Source: Diplocloster agilis (GTDB taxonomy: Bacteria; Bacillota; Clostridia; Lachnospirales; Lachnospiraceae). Taken from it: a stretch of 64,000 nucleotides of DNA. The DNA lies in assembly GCF_019042275.1 (NCBI RefSeq), contig NZ_JAHQCW010000022.1:34389-98388 (forward strand), written 5' to 3'. A model generated the notes under the pieces. It searched no databases. It had not been told where the DNA came from and saw only the letters and a program-made list of their open reading frames with translations. A program made the translations under genes and the position numbers. Shown here in pieces: positions 7,682 through 16,705 of this stretch (its first letter is position 1; each line of letters opens with the position of its first letter).

Positions 7682-8842
7682 ATGAAATCCATACTAATCG
7701 TGGGAGCCGGCAGACAGGGAAAGGGATTTCTCGGAGAAGTTTTCGAAGCTGCGGGTTGGGAAGTGAATTTCCTGGACTGCGATATCAAGGTGATCGATTC
7801 GCTCAGGGCCGGCCCGTACAAAGTGAAACTTTACAGAAAGGAGGGGATGACGGAACGGATTGTAGAAAAATACAATGTTTTTCCGTGTGACGAGGAGTAC
7901 AGCTGTCTGGAGGCTGTCTTACATGCGGATCTGATCGCTTTAAGCTTGTATCCGGAACAGATCAGGGAGGCCGCCGGATATCTGGGCAGAGGGCTTGTAG
8001 AGAGAGCGCGCGGGCATTACGGGAAGGTGACGATCCTAAGCTGTACCAATATCAATCACCTGATTCCTGATATTCAGGAGATGTTCGAGCGTCAAATGGA
8101 GGATGAAGCTTCACTGGAATGGTTTCGGGAAAATGCGGTGATCCGGGATGTCATCGTACGGCGTTCCACAGATGCCGAGTCTAACTCCAGCCGTGAGCTG
8201 GTATCTCTGGCTGTGATGTCCATGCTGATCCAGAAACCGATCACAGTAGATATCGAGGATGTGGAGTTCATGGAATTAAAAGACCAGGTAGAGGAATTAA
8301 AGGATATCAAACTCTACACCTATAACGCCCCTCACGCCACTTGCGCGTACGCCGGACATCTAAAAGGCTACCGTATGATAAATGAGTCTGAGGACGACCC
8401 TGAGATCGCCAAGCTGATGGGTGAGGTGCTGGAGGAGGCCATACAGGGACTGAGCAAAGAGTTCCGGATCCCTGCCGAAGAAATCCGTGATTTCTGCAAT
8501 ATACCGCAGACGAAAGATAAGATGGACGATTCTATATACAGAGTGGCGAAGGATCCGATGCGAAAGCTGGGGAGGGATGACCGGCTGACAGGAAACGCGA
8601 TGTTCTGTTATAAATATGGCATTTATCCCAAAGCGCTCATTCGCTCTATCGCCAATGGCATGGCTTATGATGAGGCAAAAGATGAGAAGGCGGTTGAGAT
8701 TCAGCAGCTGATCCGCTCACAGGGAATTGAAAAAGCAGTATCTCAGGTAACCGGAGTTCCGTTAGAGCATGATCTGGTCAAACAGGTGTCAGCGGTATAC
8801 CGGGAGATCTCAAACGAAAGAACAGGAAACAATAGCAAATAA
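7682..8842 (+). CDS. Mannitol-1-phosphate 5-dehydrogenase-like polyol (phosphate) dehydrogenase
   Basis: A 386-aa NAD-dependent oxidoreductase of the long-chain mannitol dehydrogenase family. The N-terminal dinucleotide motif is GAGRQGKGFLGEVF (about residues 8-21). The catalytic K-x4-N-x2-H motif is intact as K210, N215 and H218 (KLYTYNAPH), the same arrangement as E. coli MtlD. It interconverts a polyol or polyol phosphate and a ketose (phosphate). It is the first gene of the operon, 18 bases before the binding-protein gene, after an AAAGGAG site. There is no mannitol PTS nearby, so the substrate may not be mannitol-1-phosphate; phosphorylation by the operon's kinases or a free polyol are alternatives. 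Confidence 0.8.
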   Translation: MKSILIVGAGRQGKGFLGEVFEAAGWEVNFLDCDIKVIDSLRAGPYKVKLYRKEGMTERIVEKYNVFPCDEEYSCLEAVLHADLIALSLYPEQIREAAGYLGRGLVERARGHYGKVTILSCTNINHLIPDIQEMFERQMEDEASLEWFRENAVIRDVIVRRSTDAESNSSRELVSLAVMSMLIQKPITVDIEDVEFMELKDQVEELKDIKLYTYNAPHATCAYAGHLKGYRMINESEDDPEIAKLMGEVLEEAIQGLSKEFRIPAEEIRDFCNIPQTKDKMDDSIYRVAKDPMRKLGRDDRLTGNAMFCYKYGIYPKALIRSIANGMAYDEAKDEKAVEIQQLIRSQGIEKAVSQVTGVPLEHDLVKQVSAVYREISNERTGNNSK

Positions 8843-8860
8843 TGTTTATGGAGGGAAGAT

Positions 8861-9928
8861 ATGAAAAAAATTATTGCAGTTATTTTAAGCTTAGTATGCA
8901 TCCTTAACCTGACGGCGTGTGGAAGCAGCCCCAAACAGGAAGCCGGCACAGATGAAAAACCCGCGGCAGAAGCGCCGGCAGGGGACTCTTTGGATAACAG
9001 CAAGGAGAAGGTCAGAATGGCAATGATCATGCCTTTGGCAACCCAGGATTTCTTTAATTTTATTGCCGCACAGTTACAATACGAAGCGGATCAGGCGAAT
9101 GTGGATCTGACCATGTGGGATATCAACGGAGATGTGTCCAAGATTGGTGATCTTGTGGAGATGGCCAAGGAACAGGAATATGATCTGATGTTTGTGATCG
9201 ATCCGACAGGTTCAGCCAAATCCGCAATGGAGGAGGTGCAGGGAGATATCGTTTTGATCGGTTTTGACGCCGTTGTAAACCCGGAGCTGCAAAGCGCCTG
9301 GATTTCCACTGATAACGTGGCGATGGGAAGACTGTTAGCGGAGCATATGATCGATGATATGAGAGCGGCAGGGAAAGACAGCTACAATGTAATACTGACG
9401 TTCACGCCCACGGTACAATCCGAGATTGACCGGAAGGATGGAATGATAGAAGCGATCGAAGCGGTGGATGACATGGAGATTCATGTGGAGGAAGCTTCCA
9501 ACAGCAAAGTGGATCTGGCGGGAAAGGTAAGTCTCTGGGACGATCTGCTGGTCCGCAAGGCCGAAGGCGAGATCGATTATGTGCTGGGGACGAATTCCTA
9601 CAACGCCCTTGGATGTGTTTCAGCGGCCGAGGCGGCCGGACGCTATGACTTTAAGGTAATGGGAATCGACGATGAGGAGGATCAGCTGGCGGCGCTTCAA
9701 AAGGAAGGGGAACATCTGTACTATGCCACGATAGCGCAGAATCCGTTCCAGATCGGGAAAGAAATGATGCGGGCGGCCCTTGCGGCCCTGAACGGGGAAG
9801 AATTGGGAACGATTGGCGTGGACGGCGTCCTTGTCACAAGTGATAACGTGGACGGATACCTGGCCGAGCGGAGCAAAAACATCGAAGCGCTTTCGGATTA
9901 CATATCCATCATCTCGCAGTTAAACTAA
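8861..9928 (+). CDS. RbsB-type sugar-binding lipoprotein of an ABC importer
   Basis: A 355-aa extracellular solute receptor. A lipoprotein signal peptide ends in LTAC at about residues 17-20, followed by an acidic Ser/Ala/Pro linker. The mature part is a type-1 periplasmic binding domain of the ribose/galactose class (Peripla_BP_4-like), with a typical start MAMIMPLATQDFFN and a VMGIDDEEDQLAAL hinge/cleft stretch. It lies 21 bases before the ATPase gene. By family the ligand is a monosaccharide or small polyol; identity unknown. Confidence 0.88.
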   Translation: MKKIIAVILSLVCILNLTACGSSPKQEAGTDEKPAAEAPAGDSLDNSKEKVRMAMIMPLATQDFFNFIAAQLQYEADQANVDLTMWDINGDVSKIGDLVEMAKEQEYDLMFVIDPTGSAKSAMEEVQGDIVLIGFDAVVNPELQSAWISTDNVAMGRLLAEHMIDDMRAAGKDSYNVILTFTPTVQSEIDRKDGMIEAIEAVDDMEIHVEEASNSKVDLAGKVSLWDDLLVRKAEGEIDYVLGTNSYNALGCVSAAEAAGRYDFKVMGIDDEEDQLAALQKEGEHLYYATIAQNPFQIGKEMMRAALAALNGEELGTIGVDGVLVTSDNVDGYLAERSKNIEALSDYISIISQLN

Positions 9929-9949
9929 TCGTTGAAAGGGAGGATTGCG

Positions 9950-11470
9950 ATGTCAGAAGAGCTTTTGAAGCTTGAACATATATCCAAAGCGTTTTCCGGG
10001 GTTGTGGTGCTTGAAGATATCAGTCTGTCTATCCCCCGGGGGCAGGTAATCTCCATCGTCGGAGAAAACGGGGCCGGAAAAAGTACGCTTGCGAACATTA
10101 TCTCCGGCAGCTTAAAGCCAAGCAGCGGAAAGCTGTATTTTGAGGGAAAGATCTGTGAGGAGCTGTCGATCCGCCAGGCGAGGGAGTACGGAATCAGTAT
10201 GGTGCATCAGGAACTGATGGTTCTTCCGGAGCTGGATATCACTGCCAATATCTTCATAGGGACGGAATATCAGAAGAGAGGGGTCCTGTTTCAGAAAAAA
10301 ATGAGGGAGAAGGCGGCCGCTATCCTGAAGACGCTGGGAATGTCCATAAGTCCGGACACCCTGGTGAAGGACATCGATATATCGGGCAGGCAGATGATAG
10401 AGATCGCCAGGGCGATATCAGGCAGGGCAAGTATTATCCTGCTGGACGAACCCACGTCCTCCCTGTCAGATACGGAGATACAGAAACTCTTTCAGGTAGT
10501 GCAGTCCCTGAAACAGCAGGGGATCTCCTTCATCTTCGTGTCGCACCGTCTCAAGGAGGTACTTGAGATATCCGATTACATCTATGTGCTCAAGGACGGC
10601 CGTCTGGTAACCGGACTGGAGCCTGAGAAAACAGATGAAGATGAGATTATTGTTCAAATGGTGGGCCGCAGTTTTGATGATTTTTATGACCGGAAGAGAA
10701 CTTATTTCGGCAAAGAGGCCCTGCGGCTTGAAAATTTCTCCGGGATCGAGGATAAGAATCTGTCCCGCAACGCACATATTCCCAGGAATGTAAATCTGCA
10801 TGTGGAAGAAGGGGAAGTGCTGGGCATCTCAGGCCTTGTGGGGGCCGGAAGGACCGAACTGGCCAGGCTGATCTTCGGGGAAGACCGAAAAGAGAGCGGG
10901 GAACTGTATCTCTTCGGAGAACCGGTGAAGTTGGGCTGCTGCCGGGAAGCATATGAAAAAGGGCTGGCCTGGGTAACCGAAGACCGGAAAAACGAAGGGC
11001 TGATTCTGGATTTTGATATCAAACGCAACATGGTGCTGCCGATCCAGCGGCGGCTGGCCAGAGGGGCCTTTGTAAACAAACAGGCGGAGAATGCCGTGGT
11101 GGAAAAATATATCGGCAGACTAAACGTTAAGACGACCGGCAGCGGGCAGCTGACCAGATATCTGTCCGGTGGAAATCAGCAAAAGGTAGTTCTGGCCAAA
11201 TGGCTGGCCAGTGAGCCTAAGGTACTGGTACTGGACGAACCGACCAAGGGAATCGATGTAAATGCCAAGCATGAGATCTATACGCTGATCAATGAATTAA
11301 CCGCACAGGGCATGGCCATTATCCTGATCTCCTCGGAGCTCATGGAGGTGATCGGGATGAGTGACCGGATTATGGTAATGCATGACGGCAGAATCAGCGG
11401 GGAGTTTGAGCGGGAAGAATTTACCGAGGAAGCGATTATGGCTTGTGCGGTAGGAAAGGAAAAGATATGA
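9950..11470 (+). CDS. RbsA-type duplicated sugar ABC ATPase
   Basis: A 506-aa tandem ATPase for a CUT2 importer. The first half carries Walker A GENGAGKST, signature-region DISGRQMIEIARA and Walker B ILLDEPTSSL. The second half has the degenerate P-loop SGLVGAGRTEL, signature SGGNQQKVVLAKW and Walker B VLVLDEPTKGIDV. This is the usual RbsA/MglA pattern with one weakened site. A TTG 18 bases upstream opens the same frame, but ATG 9950 follows AAAGGGAGG and gives the family N-terminus. The stop overlaps the permease start (ATGA). Confidence 0.93.
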   Translation: MSEELLKLEHISKAFSGVVVLEDISLSIPRGQVISIVGENGAGKSTLANIISGSLKPSSGKLYFEGKICEELSIRQAREYGISMVHQELMVLPELDITANIFIGTEYQKRGVLFQKKMREKAAAILKTLGMSISPDTLVKDIDISGRQMIEIARAISGRASIILLDEPTSSLSDTEIQKLFQVVQSLKQQGISFIFVSHRLKEVLEISDYIYVLKDGRLVTGLEPEKTDEDEIIVQMVGRSFDDFYDRKRTYFGKEALRLENFSGIEDKNLSRNAHIPRNVNLHVEEGEVLGISGLVGAGRTELARLIFGEDRKESGELYLFGEPVKLGCCREAYEKGLAWVTEDRKNEGLILDFDIKRNMVLPIQRRLARGAFVNKQAENAVVEKYIGRLNVKTTGSGQLTRYLSGGNQQKVVLAKWLASEPKVLVLDEPTKGIDVNAKHEIYTLINELTAQGMAIILISSELMEVIGMSDRIMVMHDGRISGEFEREEFTEEAIMACAVGKEKI

Positions 11471-12426
11471 GAGGACAAATAAAATTCAAATCACCGAATC
11501 TGTTGAGAAAGTATTCCATTTTAATTATTATCGCCGGACTGATTGTGTTCTTTTCCCTGATGGAACACCGCTTTATCTCGGCCGCGAATATCACCAACAT
11601 TATCCGCCAGTCGGCAGTTATGATTATCGTCGCCAGCGGCGCCACTTTTGTAATGATTGCCGGGGACATCGATATTTCCATAGGCGGGGTGGCATGTATG
11701 ACATCCGTGATCGCCGGATTACTGATCGTGAAGGGCTTTCCCATCGCTGTGGCGGTGCTGGTGGCGGTTTTCTTCGGAGGTGTATGCGGTATCATTTCCG
11801 GAGCGTTGATTGCCAGGTTTGATTTCCCATCCATGGTGGCGACGCTGGCCATGATGAACCTGACAACCGGTATTGCCAATCTGCTCACGGACGGCACCGC
11901 GATCTCTAACCTGCCGGCATCTTTCCAGGTCATGGGGAGGGGATATCTGGGGCCGGTTCCGATTCAGGTTCTGGCAATGCTCGTAATCGTGGTAGTTGCA
12001 TCCCTCGTCCTGACAGGCACCACCTATGGACGTTATATCTACGCCATCGGCGGCAATGCCAATGTGGCGAAACTGTCCGGTATTAATGTAAAGAAAATGA
12101 AACTGGTGTATTATATGATCAGCGGGTTCTGCGCCGCTTTTGGCGGTATCCTGATAACCAGCCGTATGGGGTCCGCACAGCCGACCCTGGGAGTATCCTG
12201 GCCGATGGATATCTTATCTGCCATCGTCATAGGCGGCGTCAGTTTCAAGGGTGGCAGCGGGACGATCTTAAATGCTGTGTTCGGTATTATTTTGATGACG
12301 CTTTTGACAAATGGACTGACCCTTCTGGGAATTAATACATTTTGGCAGGCTGTCGTCACTGCGATATTGCTGATGGTTACGATTATAGTAAATTATCTGC
12401 AGGACTCCCGCAAAAAAAGAGATTAA
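11467..12426 (+). CDS. RbsC-type sugar ABC permease
   Basis: A 319-aa integral membrane permease of the BPD_transp_2 (ribose/xylose/galactose) family with about eight to ten hydrophobic segments. The cytoplasmic coupling stretch has the typical form TTYGRYIYAIGGNANVAKLSGI. The ATG overlaps the ATPase stop codon by four bases, indicating translational coupling, so I prefer it to an upstream in-frame start at 11443. Two copies are expected to pair with the ATPase and binding protein encoded just before. Confidence 0.93.
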   Translation: MRGQIKFKSPNLLRKYSILIIIAGLIVFFSLMEHRFISAANITNIIRQSAVMIIVASGATFVMIAGDIDISIGGVACMTSVIAGLLIVKGFPIAVAVLVAVFFGGVCGIISGALIARFDFPSMVATLAMMNLTTGIANLLTDGTAISNLPASFQVMGRGYLGPVPIQVLAMLVIVVVASLVLTGTTYGRYIYAIGGNANVAKLSGINVKKMKLVYYMISGFCAAFGGILITSRMGSAQPTLGVSWPMDILSAIVIGGVSFKGGSGTILNAVFGIILMTLLTNGLTLLGINTFWQAVVTAILLMVTIIVNYLQDSRKKRD

Positions 12427-12438
12427 AGGAGAGATAAC

Positions 12439-13404
12439 ATGCTGGACATTACTGCGATTGGTGAGATTGTCATTGATTTTACCCCCGCCGGTTTTTCGGA
12501 AGTGGGAAACACACTCTATGAGCGTCATCCGGGAGGAGGGCCGGCGAATATGCTGGTAGCCGCCGCCAAAAACCAGATGACAGGCGCTCTGCTGACGAAA
12601 GTGGGGAAGGACCCGTTCGGAACTTATCTGGCCGGTGTCCTTAAGAAGAATGGCCTGGAATCCTGCGGGCTTCGTTACTCGCAGAACAAACCAACCATAA
12701 CCGCTTGGGTGGATCTGGATGAGAACAAAGAGAGAAGTTTTTTCAGCATTCAGACAGATATGTCGCTGACGGATTATTCCGTGGAGGATATTGATTATTC
12801 CCTGATCGACGAGTGCGGTATTCTGCATATCGCAGGCTCCATGATGTGCTGGGAAAAACCGATGGATGCGGTGAAAAAGGCATTTGCATATGCGAAGAAA
12901 AATCATAAGCTCACCAGCTGCGACATGAACTGGAGGCCGGTGCTCAGTGACAGGGAATATGCGGTGCGCGAAATGGCGCCGTTTGTGCGGCAGTTTGATA
13001 TCCTGAAACTGTCCGATGAAGAATTTGAGCTGTGTACCGGAACGACGGATCTGGAGACGGGAAGCCGGATGCTGCTGGATGGCGGGGTTAAGTTCCTGGC
13101 GGTGACTATGGGAGCCAGAGGCTGTTATTACCGGTATGCAAATGGCGGCGCGCTTGTAACGGCTTATGAGATTCAGGCGGTTGACAGCAATGGGGCCGGG
13201 GATGCTTTTACAGGATACCTCTTAGCGGGTCTTTGGAAGCAATTGAAAGAAGGGAAAGAGATCGGGGAGATCCCGCCGGAGGAGATCGGGGAGATCGTAG
13301 ACCGCGCCAATGCCGCGGGAGCGCTGTGCACCACCAAAAGCGGGTCGCTTATGGCCATCCCGGACGCAGACGAGGTCGAGCGGTTCAGGAACGCTCACAG
13401 ATGA
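12439..13404 (+). CDS. PfkB-family ketose kinase (fructokinase-like), first of two in the operon
   Basis: A 321-aa ribokinase-fold kinase. The N-terminus (AIGEIVIDFTP) and the GGGPANM substrate-site loop match fructokinase-like members. The C-terminal motif DSNGAGDAFTGYL supplies the catalytic Asp and anion hole. It would phosphorylate a sugar brought in by the transporter encoded immediately upstream (12 bases). A second PfkB kinase closes the same operon at 15237; the two share overall layout but differ considerably, so they may act on different substrates or positions. Confidence 0.88.
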   Translation: MLDITAIGEIVIDFTPAGFSEVGNTLYERHPGGGPANMLVAAAKNQMTGALLTKVGKDPFGTYLAGVLKKNGLESCGLRYSQNKPTITAWVDLDENKERSFFSIQTDMSLTDYSVEDIDYSLIDECGILHIAGSMMCWEKPMDAVKKAFAYAKKNHKLTSCDMNWRPVLSDREYAVREMAPFVRQFDILKLSDEEFELCTGTTDLETGSRMLLDGGVKFLAVTMGARGCYYRYANGGALVTAYEIQAVDSNGAGDAFTGYLLAGLWKQLKEGKEIGEIPPEEIGEIVDRANAAGALCTTKSGSLMAIPDADEVERFRNAHR

Positions 13405-13473
13405 CTCCTGAAGATACGAAGCGAATATATAGACAGGAAAGAGAGATTCCATAAAAAAGAAGGAGGCAGCAGT

Positions 13474-13902
13474 ATGTTAAAGAGAGGATTATTGAACGCG
13501 CAGGGTAAATATTTGTTGGCACGCTTAGGGCATTTGGATTATCTGGCGATTACGGACGCCGGATTTAATATCCCGGAGGGAGTCGAAGTGGTGGATCTGG
13601 CGGTAAAGCCGAATCTGCCGGATCTGATGACCGTGCTGGATCTGGTAATGAAGGAGATCGAGATTGAAAAGATCTATTTATGTGAGCCGATTAAGCAGTA
13701 TGCCCCGGAATTCTTAAAGGAATATGAAAAGAGATTCCCGCCGGAAAAAATCGTATTCATACCGGATGTGGATGGCAGCGCTTTCCGCGCAAAAGTAAAG
13801 GAATGCAAGGGAGCCATACGTACCGGCCAGTATTGGCTGCATTGTCCGAACGTGGTGATACAGGCGGGATGTACCTATGTAGAAAAATCATACGAGGAAT
13901 AA
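13474..13902 (+). CDS. RbsD/FucU-family sugar pyranase (mutarotase)
   Basis: A 142-aa protein with the typical RbsD/FucU start: LLNAQGKYLLARLGHLDYLAITDAG resembles the family's conserved N-terminal His/Asp-containing segment, and WLHCPNVVIQAG lies near the C-terminus. These decameric enzymes speed interconversion of cyclic sugar forms so kinases or isomerases get the right anomer. Its place between a kinase and a hexulose-phosphate synthase fits a reducing sugar as transported substrate. AAGGAGGC precedes the ATG. Confidence 0.82.
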   Translation: MLKRGLLNAQGKYLLARLGHLDYLAITDAGFNIPEGVEVVDLAVKPNLPDLMTVLDLVMKEIEIEKIYLCEPIKQYAPEFLKEYEKRFPPEKIVFIPDVDGSAFRAKVKECKGAIRTGQYWLHCPNVVIQAGCTYVEKSYEE

Positions 13903-13972
13903 GGCGAAACGGTGACAGTAAAAATTTCTCACCGGTAACGATACGGGTAAAAACGTACACATGGAGGGTCAT

Positions 13973-14653
13973 ATGAAATTTCAATTGGCGTTAGACGCTG
14001 TGGAACTGCAGCAGGCAAAGGCAATCGTTGGAAAGATACACCGGGAACTGGACATTGTGGAGCTGGGGACACCTTTTCTATGGAGGTATCCCCTGGATGT
14101 CATCCGTGAATTCAAAAATGAGTTCCCGGATGTGGAGATACTGGCAGACTTAAAGATCATGGACGGAGGCGCATACTGTGCCAATATGGCATTTGATGCA
14201 GGCGCGGATATCGTAACTGTGTCCGCGTTGTCTCTGGACGAAAATATAAAAGGCGCCGTCGCGGCGGCCAGGGAAAAGAACCGGAAGGTACTGGCCGATC
14301 TGATGGCTGTTCCTGTGGATGAGATTGCAAAGACTGCCCTGAGAGTAGAACAGATAGGGGTGGATTATGTGTGCATACACAGAGGAATCGGGATTAAAAC
14401 CAGTCCGCTTGCGGGCCTTAAGATATTAAAGGAAACCTTGACAACCGCAGGAGCCGCGATCGCGGGAGGGATTGATGCGGTGACTCTTGGGGAAATAGCG
14501 CCCTATAATCCGGATCTTGTAATCATGGGAAGCGTTCTGACCGGTGCGCCGAATCCTTTGGCGGTACTTACCGAACTGAAAGAAATCGGCAGGTCTAAGG
14601 AGCACAAAAAGCAGGAAAGAACGGAGGAAACACATGGGACTGAATGCCGTTAG
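13973..14653 (+). CDS. hxlA: 3-hexulose-6-phosphate synthase
   Basis: A 226-aa TIM-barrel enzyme of the OMP-decarboxylase suprafamily. It opens with KFQLALDAVELQQA and carries the metal-site motif LADLKIMDGG; synthases have DLKIMD, whereas 3-keto-L-gulonate-6-phosphate decarboxylases have DAKIAD. The AIAGGID phosphate-binding loop is also present. The reaction is reversible: ribulose 5-phosphate + formaldehyde to D-arabino-hex-3-ulose 6-phosphate. ATG 13973 follows GGAGGG; a frame start 12 bases upstream lacks a site. It overlaps hxlB by 20 bases. Its presence inside a sugar-import operon rather than a formaldehyde locus is unusual. A sister activity of the suprafamily on another ketose phosphate is possible. 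Confidence 0.82.
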   Translation: MKFQLALDAVELQQAKAIVGKIHRELDIVELGTPFLWRYPLDVIREFKNEFPDVEILADLKIMDGGAYCANMAFDAGADIVTVSALSLDENIKGAVAAAREKNRKVLADLMAVPVDEIAKTALRVEQIGVDYVCIHRGIGIKTSPLAGLKILKETLTTAGAAIAGGIDAVTLGEIAPYNPDLVIMGSVLTGAPNPLAVLTELKEIGRSKEHKKQERTEETHGTECR

Positions 14654-15221
14654 TTATTCCATCGAGGCAGTGGATGAGATAAGAGAAGTATTAAAGGGCG
14701 CCGATCCGGCACAGACAGAAAAATTGGAGAGTGAAGTTCTAAAGGCGAAAAAAATACTGGTGGGCGGGGCAGGCCGCAGCCTGTTATCGATGAAATTCTT
14801 TGCCATGCGGCTGATGCAGTTTGGATTTCCCACCTATCTGGTCGGGGAAGTATGTACCCCCAGTATCCGTGAAGGGGACCTGCTGATCCTGGGAAGCATC
14901 TCCGGCTCCACTCCGGTGATACTGGCTATGGCGCAGAAGGCTAAGGCAGCAGGCGCGCGGATCGCCGTCATCACAATGAACGAGCAGGGAACCATTTCGC
15001 AGATGGCGGACTGTGTGGTTAAGGTGGGAAATGACATGATCAGGGAAGGGGCAGGAGATCCGGACGGGTGGAACGGTGAGGAATTTAACAGTATCCGTCC
15101 TTCCGGAAACATTCTGGAAATAGCCATGGCGGTTCTTCTGGACTGCGTAATCTGCAGACTTATGGCAAAGACCCGACAGGCCCTGGATGTCCTGAGCCGC
15201 AACCACGCGAATCTGGAATGA
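14634..15221 (+). CDS. hxlB: 6-phospho-3-hexuloisomerase
   Basis: A 195-aa single SIS-domain isomerase converting D-arabino-hex-3-ulose 6-phosphate and fructose 6-phosphate. Sugar-binding stretches are visible as VGGAGRSLLSMKFFAMRLMQFG (in pieces GAGRS and AMRLMQ), GSISGSTPV and a C-terminal FNSIRPSGNILE. The start overlaps the end of hxlA by 20 bases, so the two are translated together. It connects the operon to glycolysis at fructose 6-phosphate. Confidence 0.87.
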   Translation: MGLNAVSYSIEAVDEIREVLKGADPAQTEKLESEVLKAKKILVGGAGRSLLSMKFFAMRLMQFGFPTYLVGEVCTPSIREGDLLILGSISGSTPVILAMAQKAKAAGARIAVITMNEQGTISQMADCVVKVGNDMIREGAGDPDGWNGEEFNSIRPSGNILEIAMAVLLDCVICRLMAKTRQALDVLSRNHANLE

Positions 15222-15236
15222 AAGGTTGAGGGTTAC

Positions 15237-16244
15237 ATGGATAGGGACGAACAAGACAATAGAGGCATAGACGTAATCTCCATGGGGGATCTGATGATCG
15301 ACTTTACCTCTCTGGGAATCAATGCGGATGGGAAAATGCTGTTTGAACGCAACCCCGGCGGCGCGCCAGCCAACGTGGCGGCCCAGGTCTGCAGGCTGGG
15401 AGGGAGAAGCGCTTTTATGGGAACGGTAGGGACGGATGAACACGGGGAATATCTCTGCCGCGTAATGCGGGATCTGGGAGTCTTAACCGACGGGCTGATT
15501 CAGACAGAGAAATGTTCCACAAGGATTACCTTTGTTTATTTGAATGAGGAACACGAACGGTTCTTTTCCAGCTACCGTTCCCCGCGGGCGGAGATTGTAT
15601 TTTCTCCGGCAGACATACGCTATGACCTGTTGGACAGCGCTAAGATTCTTCACATTCCTTCCAGCATTTTGTATGATGAACCTGTGAAGGATGCGGTGGA
15701 GGCGGCTGTCACATACGCCAGAGGAAAGGGAAAACTGATTTCTTATGATCCCAACTGGAATAAGGTGCTTGGGTATAATTCAGAACAGACGCGGATCATG
15801 CTGGACTTTATCCGACATGTGGACGTCCTGAAAATCTCCGGTGAGGAGTTTAAGTATCTCTTTGACGGACGGCCTCTTGAGCAGGTGACTGCGAAGCTGG
15901 TTGAATCAGGGGTCCAACTGGTGGCGGTTACGTTTGGAAAAAGGGGTTGCTATTACCGGACCAAACAGGCGGCCGGACATCTGCCGGCATACCAGACCAG
16001 GGTGGTTGACACGACGGGGGCAGGGGATTCCTTCATGGGAGGCTTGCTGTACGGATTGAGCCGCGTCTCAAAAAAACCGGAGGAACTGTCGGAGAAGGAA
16101 CTCCGGGAGCGAATCGATTTTGCCAACGCGTGCGGATCTGCCTGCGCGGCAAAAAGAGGGTCGCTGCTGGTAATGCCCACTATGGAAGAAGTGGAGCAGA
16201 CCCGCAGAAACGGCACTTCGGCTCGGCTCCTATGCTCCGATTGA
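15237..16244 (+). CDS. PfkB-family sugar kinase, second of two in the operon
   Basis: A 335-aa ribokinase-fold kinase. GDLMIDFTSLG and NPGGAPANVAAQV near the N-terminus and DTTGAGDSFMGGLL (catalytic Asp region) near the C-terminus are intact. It is the last gene of the operon, 15 bases after hxlB, and is followed by a strong terminator at 16286. Closest in style to fructokinase or 5-dehydro-2-deoxygluconokinase types. Substrate not determinable; in context a ketose or its phosphate. Confidence 0.88.
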   Translation: MDRDEQDNRGIDVISMGDLMIDFTSLGINADGKMLFERNPGGAPANVAAQVCRLGGRSAFMGTVGTDEHGEYLCRVMRDLGVLTDGLIQTEKCSTRITFVYLNEEHERFFSSYRSPRAEIVFSPADIRYDLLDSAKILHIPSSILYDEPVKDAVEAAVTYARGKGKLISYDPNWNKVLGYNSEQTRIMLDFIRHVDVLKISGEEFKYLFDGRPLEQVTAKLVESGVQLVAVTFGKRGCYYRTKQAAGHLPAYQTRVVDTTGAGDSFMGGLLYGLSRVSKKPEELSEKELRERIDFANACGSACAAKRGSLLVMPTMEEVEQTRRNGTSARLLCSD

Positions 16245-16285
16245 GGAAGAGGCGCTTATTGATTGGCAAAAGTATATGATAAATA

Positions 16286-16340
16286 AAAAACCGGCGGTCC
16301 TTTTGGCTCCATACAGCCAGAAGGGACCGCCGGTTTTTGG
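16286..16340 (+). terminator. Terminator of the hexulose-phosphate operon
   Basis: A long stem, AAAACCGGCGGTCC...GGCT with AGCC...GGACCGCCGGTTTT, interrupted by one internal mismatch region and ending in a T run at about 16334-16338. Confidence 0.92.
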
Positions 16341-16489
16341 TGAATGGTTACTTCCGGCCTGTTTTGTGCCGGCCTTTTTTACGGATTCGGAGGTTGACGG
16401 ACAGGGAACAATTCCTAATGGGATTCTATTTTTGAACTTTCTGTGGGAAATTCTTTTTCCAAAAGAGGTTTAAAAATAGCCGTATTTAG

Positions 16490-16705
16490 TGTATAGTATT
16501 ATAGGGCAAGCCTCAGGGAGCGCCTCGGCACAAGCAGGACAACCGGGATAGACACAAGCGGTTCGGGTGAATTAGCCGGAACAAAGGGTTCCCCTAAGCC
16601 TGAATAAATGACGCAGTAAATGCGTCACCGGAGGAACGGCTGAACAAAAAAATGTTCATCCATACCTGATTATATGACGCAGCAAGTGCGTCACTGGAGG
16701 AAAAT
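16490..16705 (+). promoter_or_regulatory. Structured 5' leader of polA with a duplicated hairpin-plus-ribosome-site module
   Basis: TATTAT near 16495 suggests a -10 box. The roughly 190-base leader contains small hairpins (AACCG/CGGTT; GGAAC/GTTCC) and a 27-base module present twice, at 16609-16635 and 16675-16701. The module is TGACGCA, a 5-base loop, TGCGTCA, two bases, then GGAGGA. The second copy's GGAGGA is the polA ribosome-binding site (ATG 16706); the first copy has no start codon at a normal distance. I do not recognise a known riboswitch class. Confidence 0.55.
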
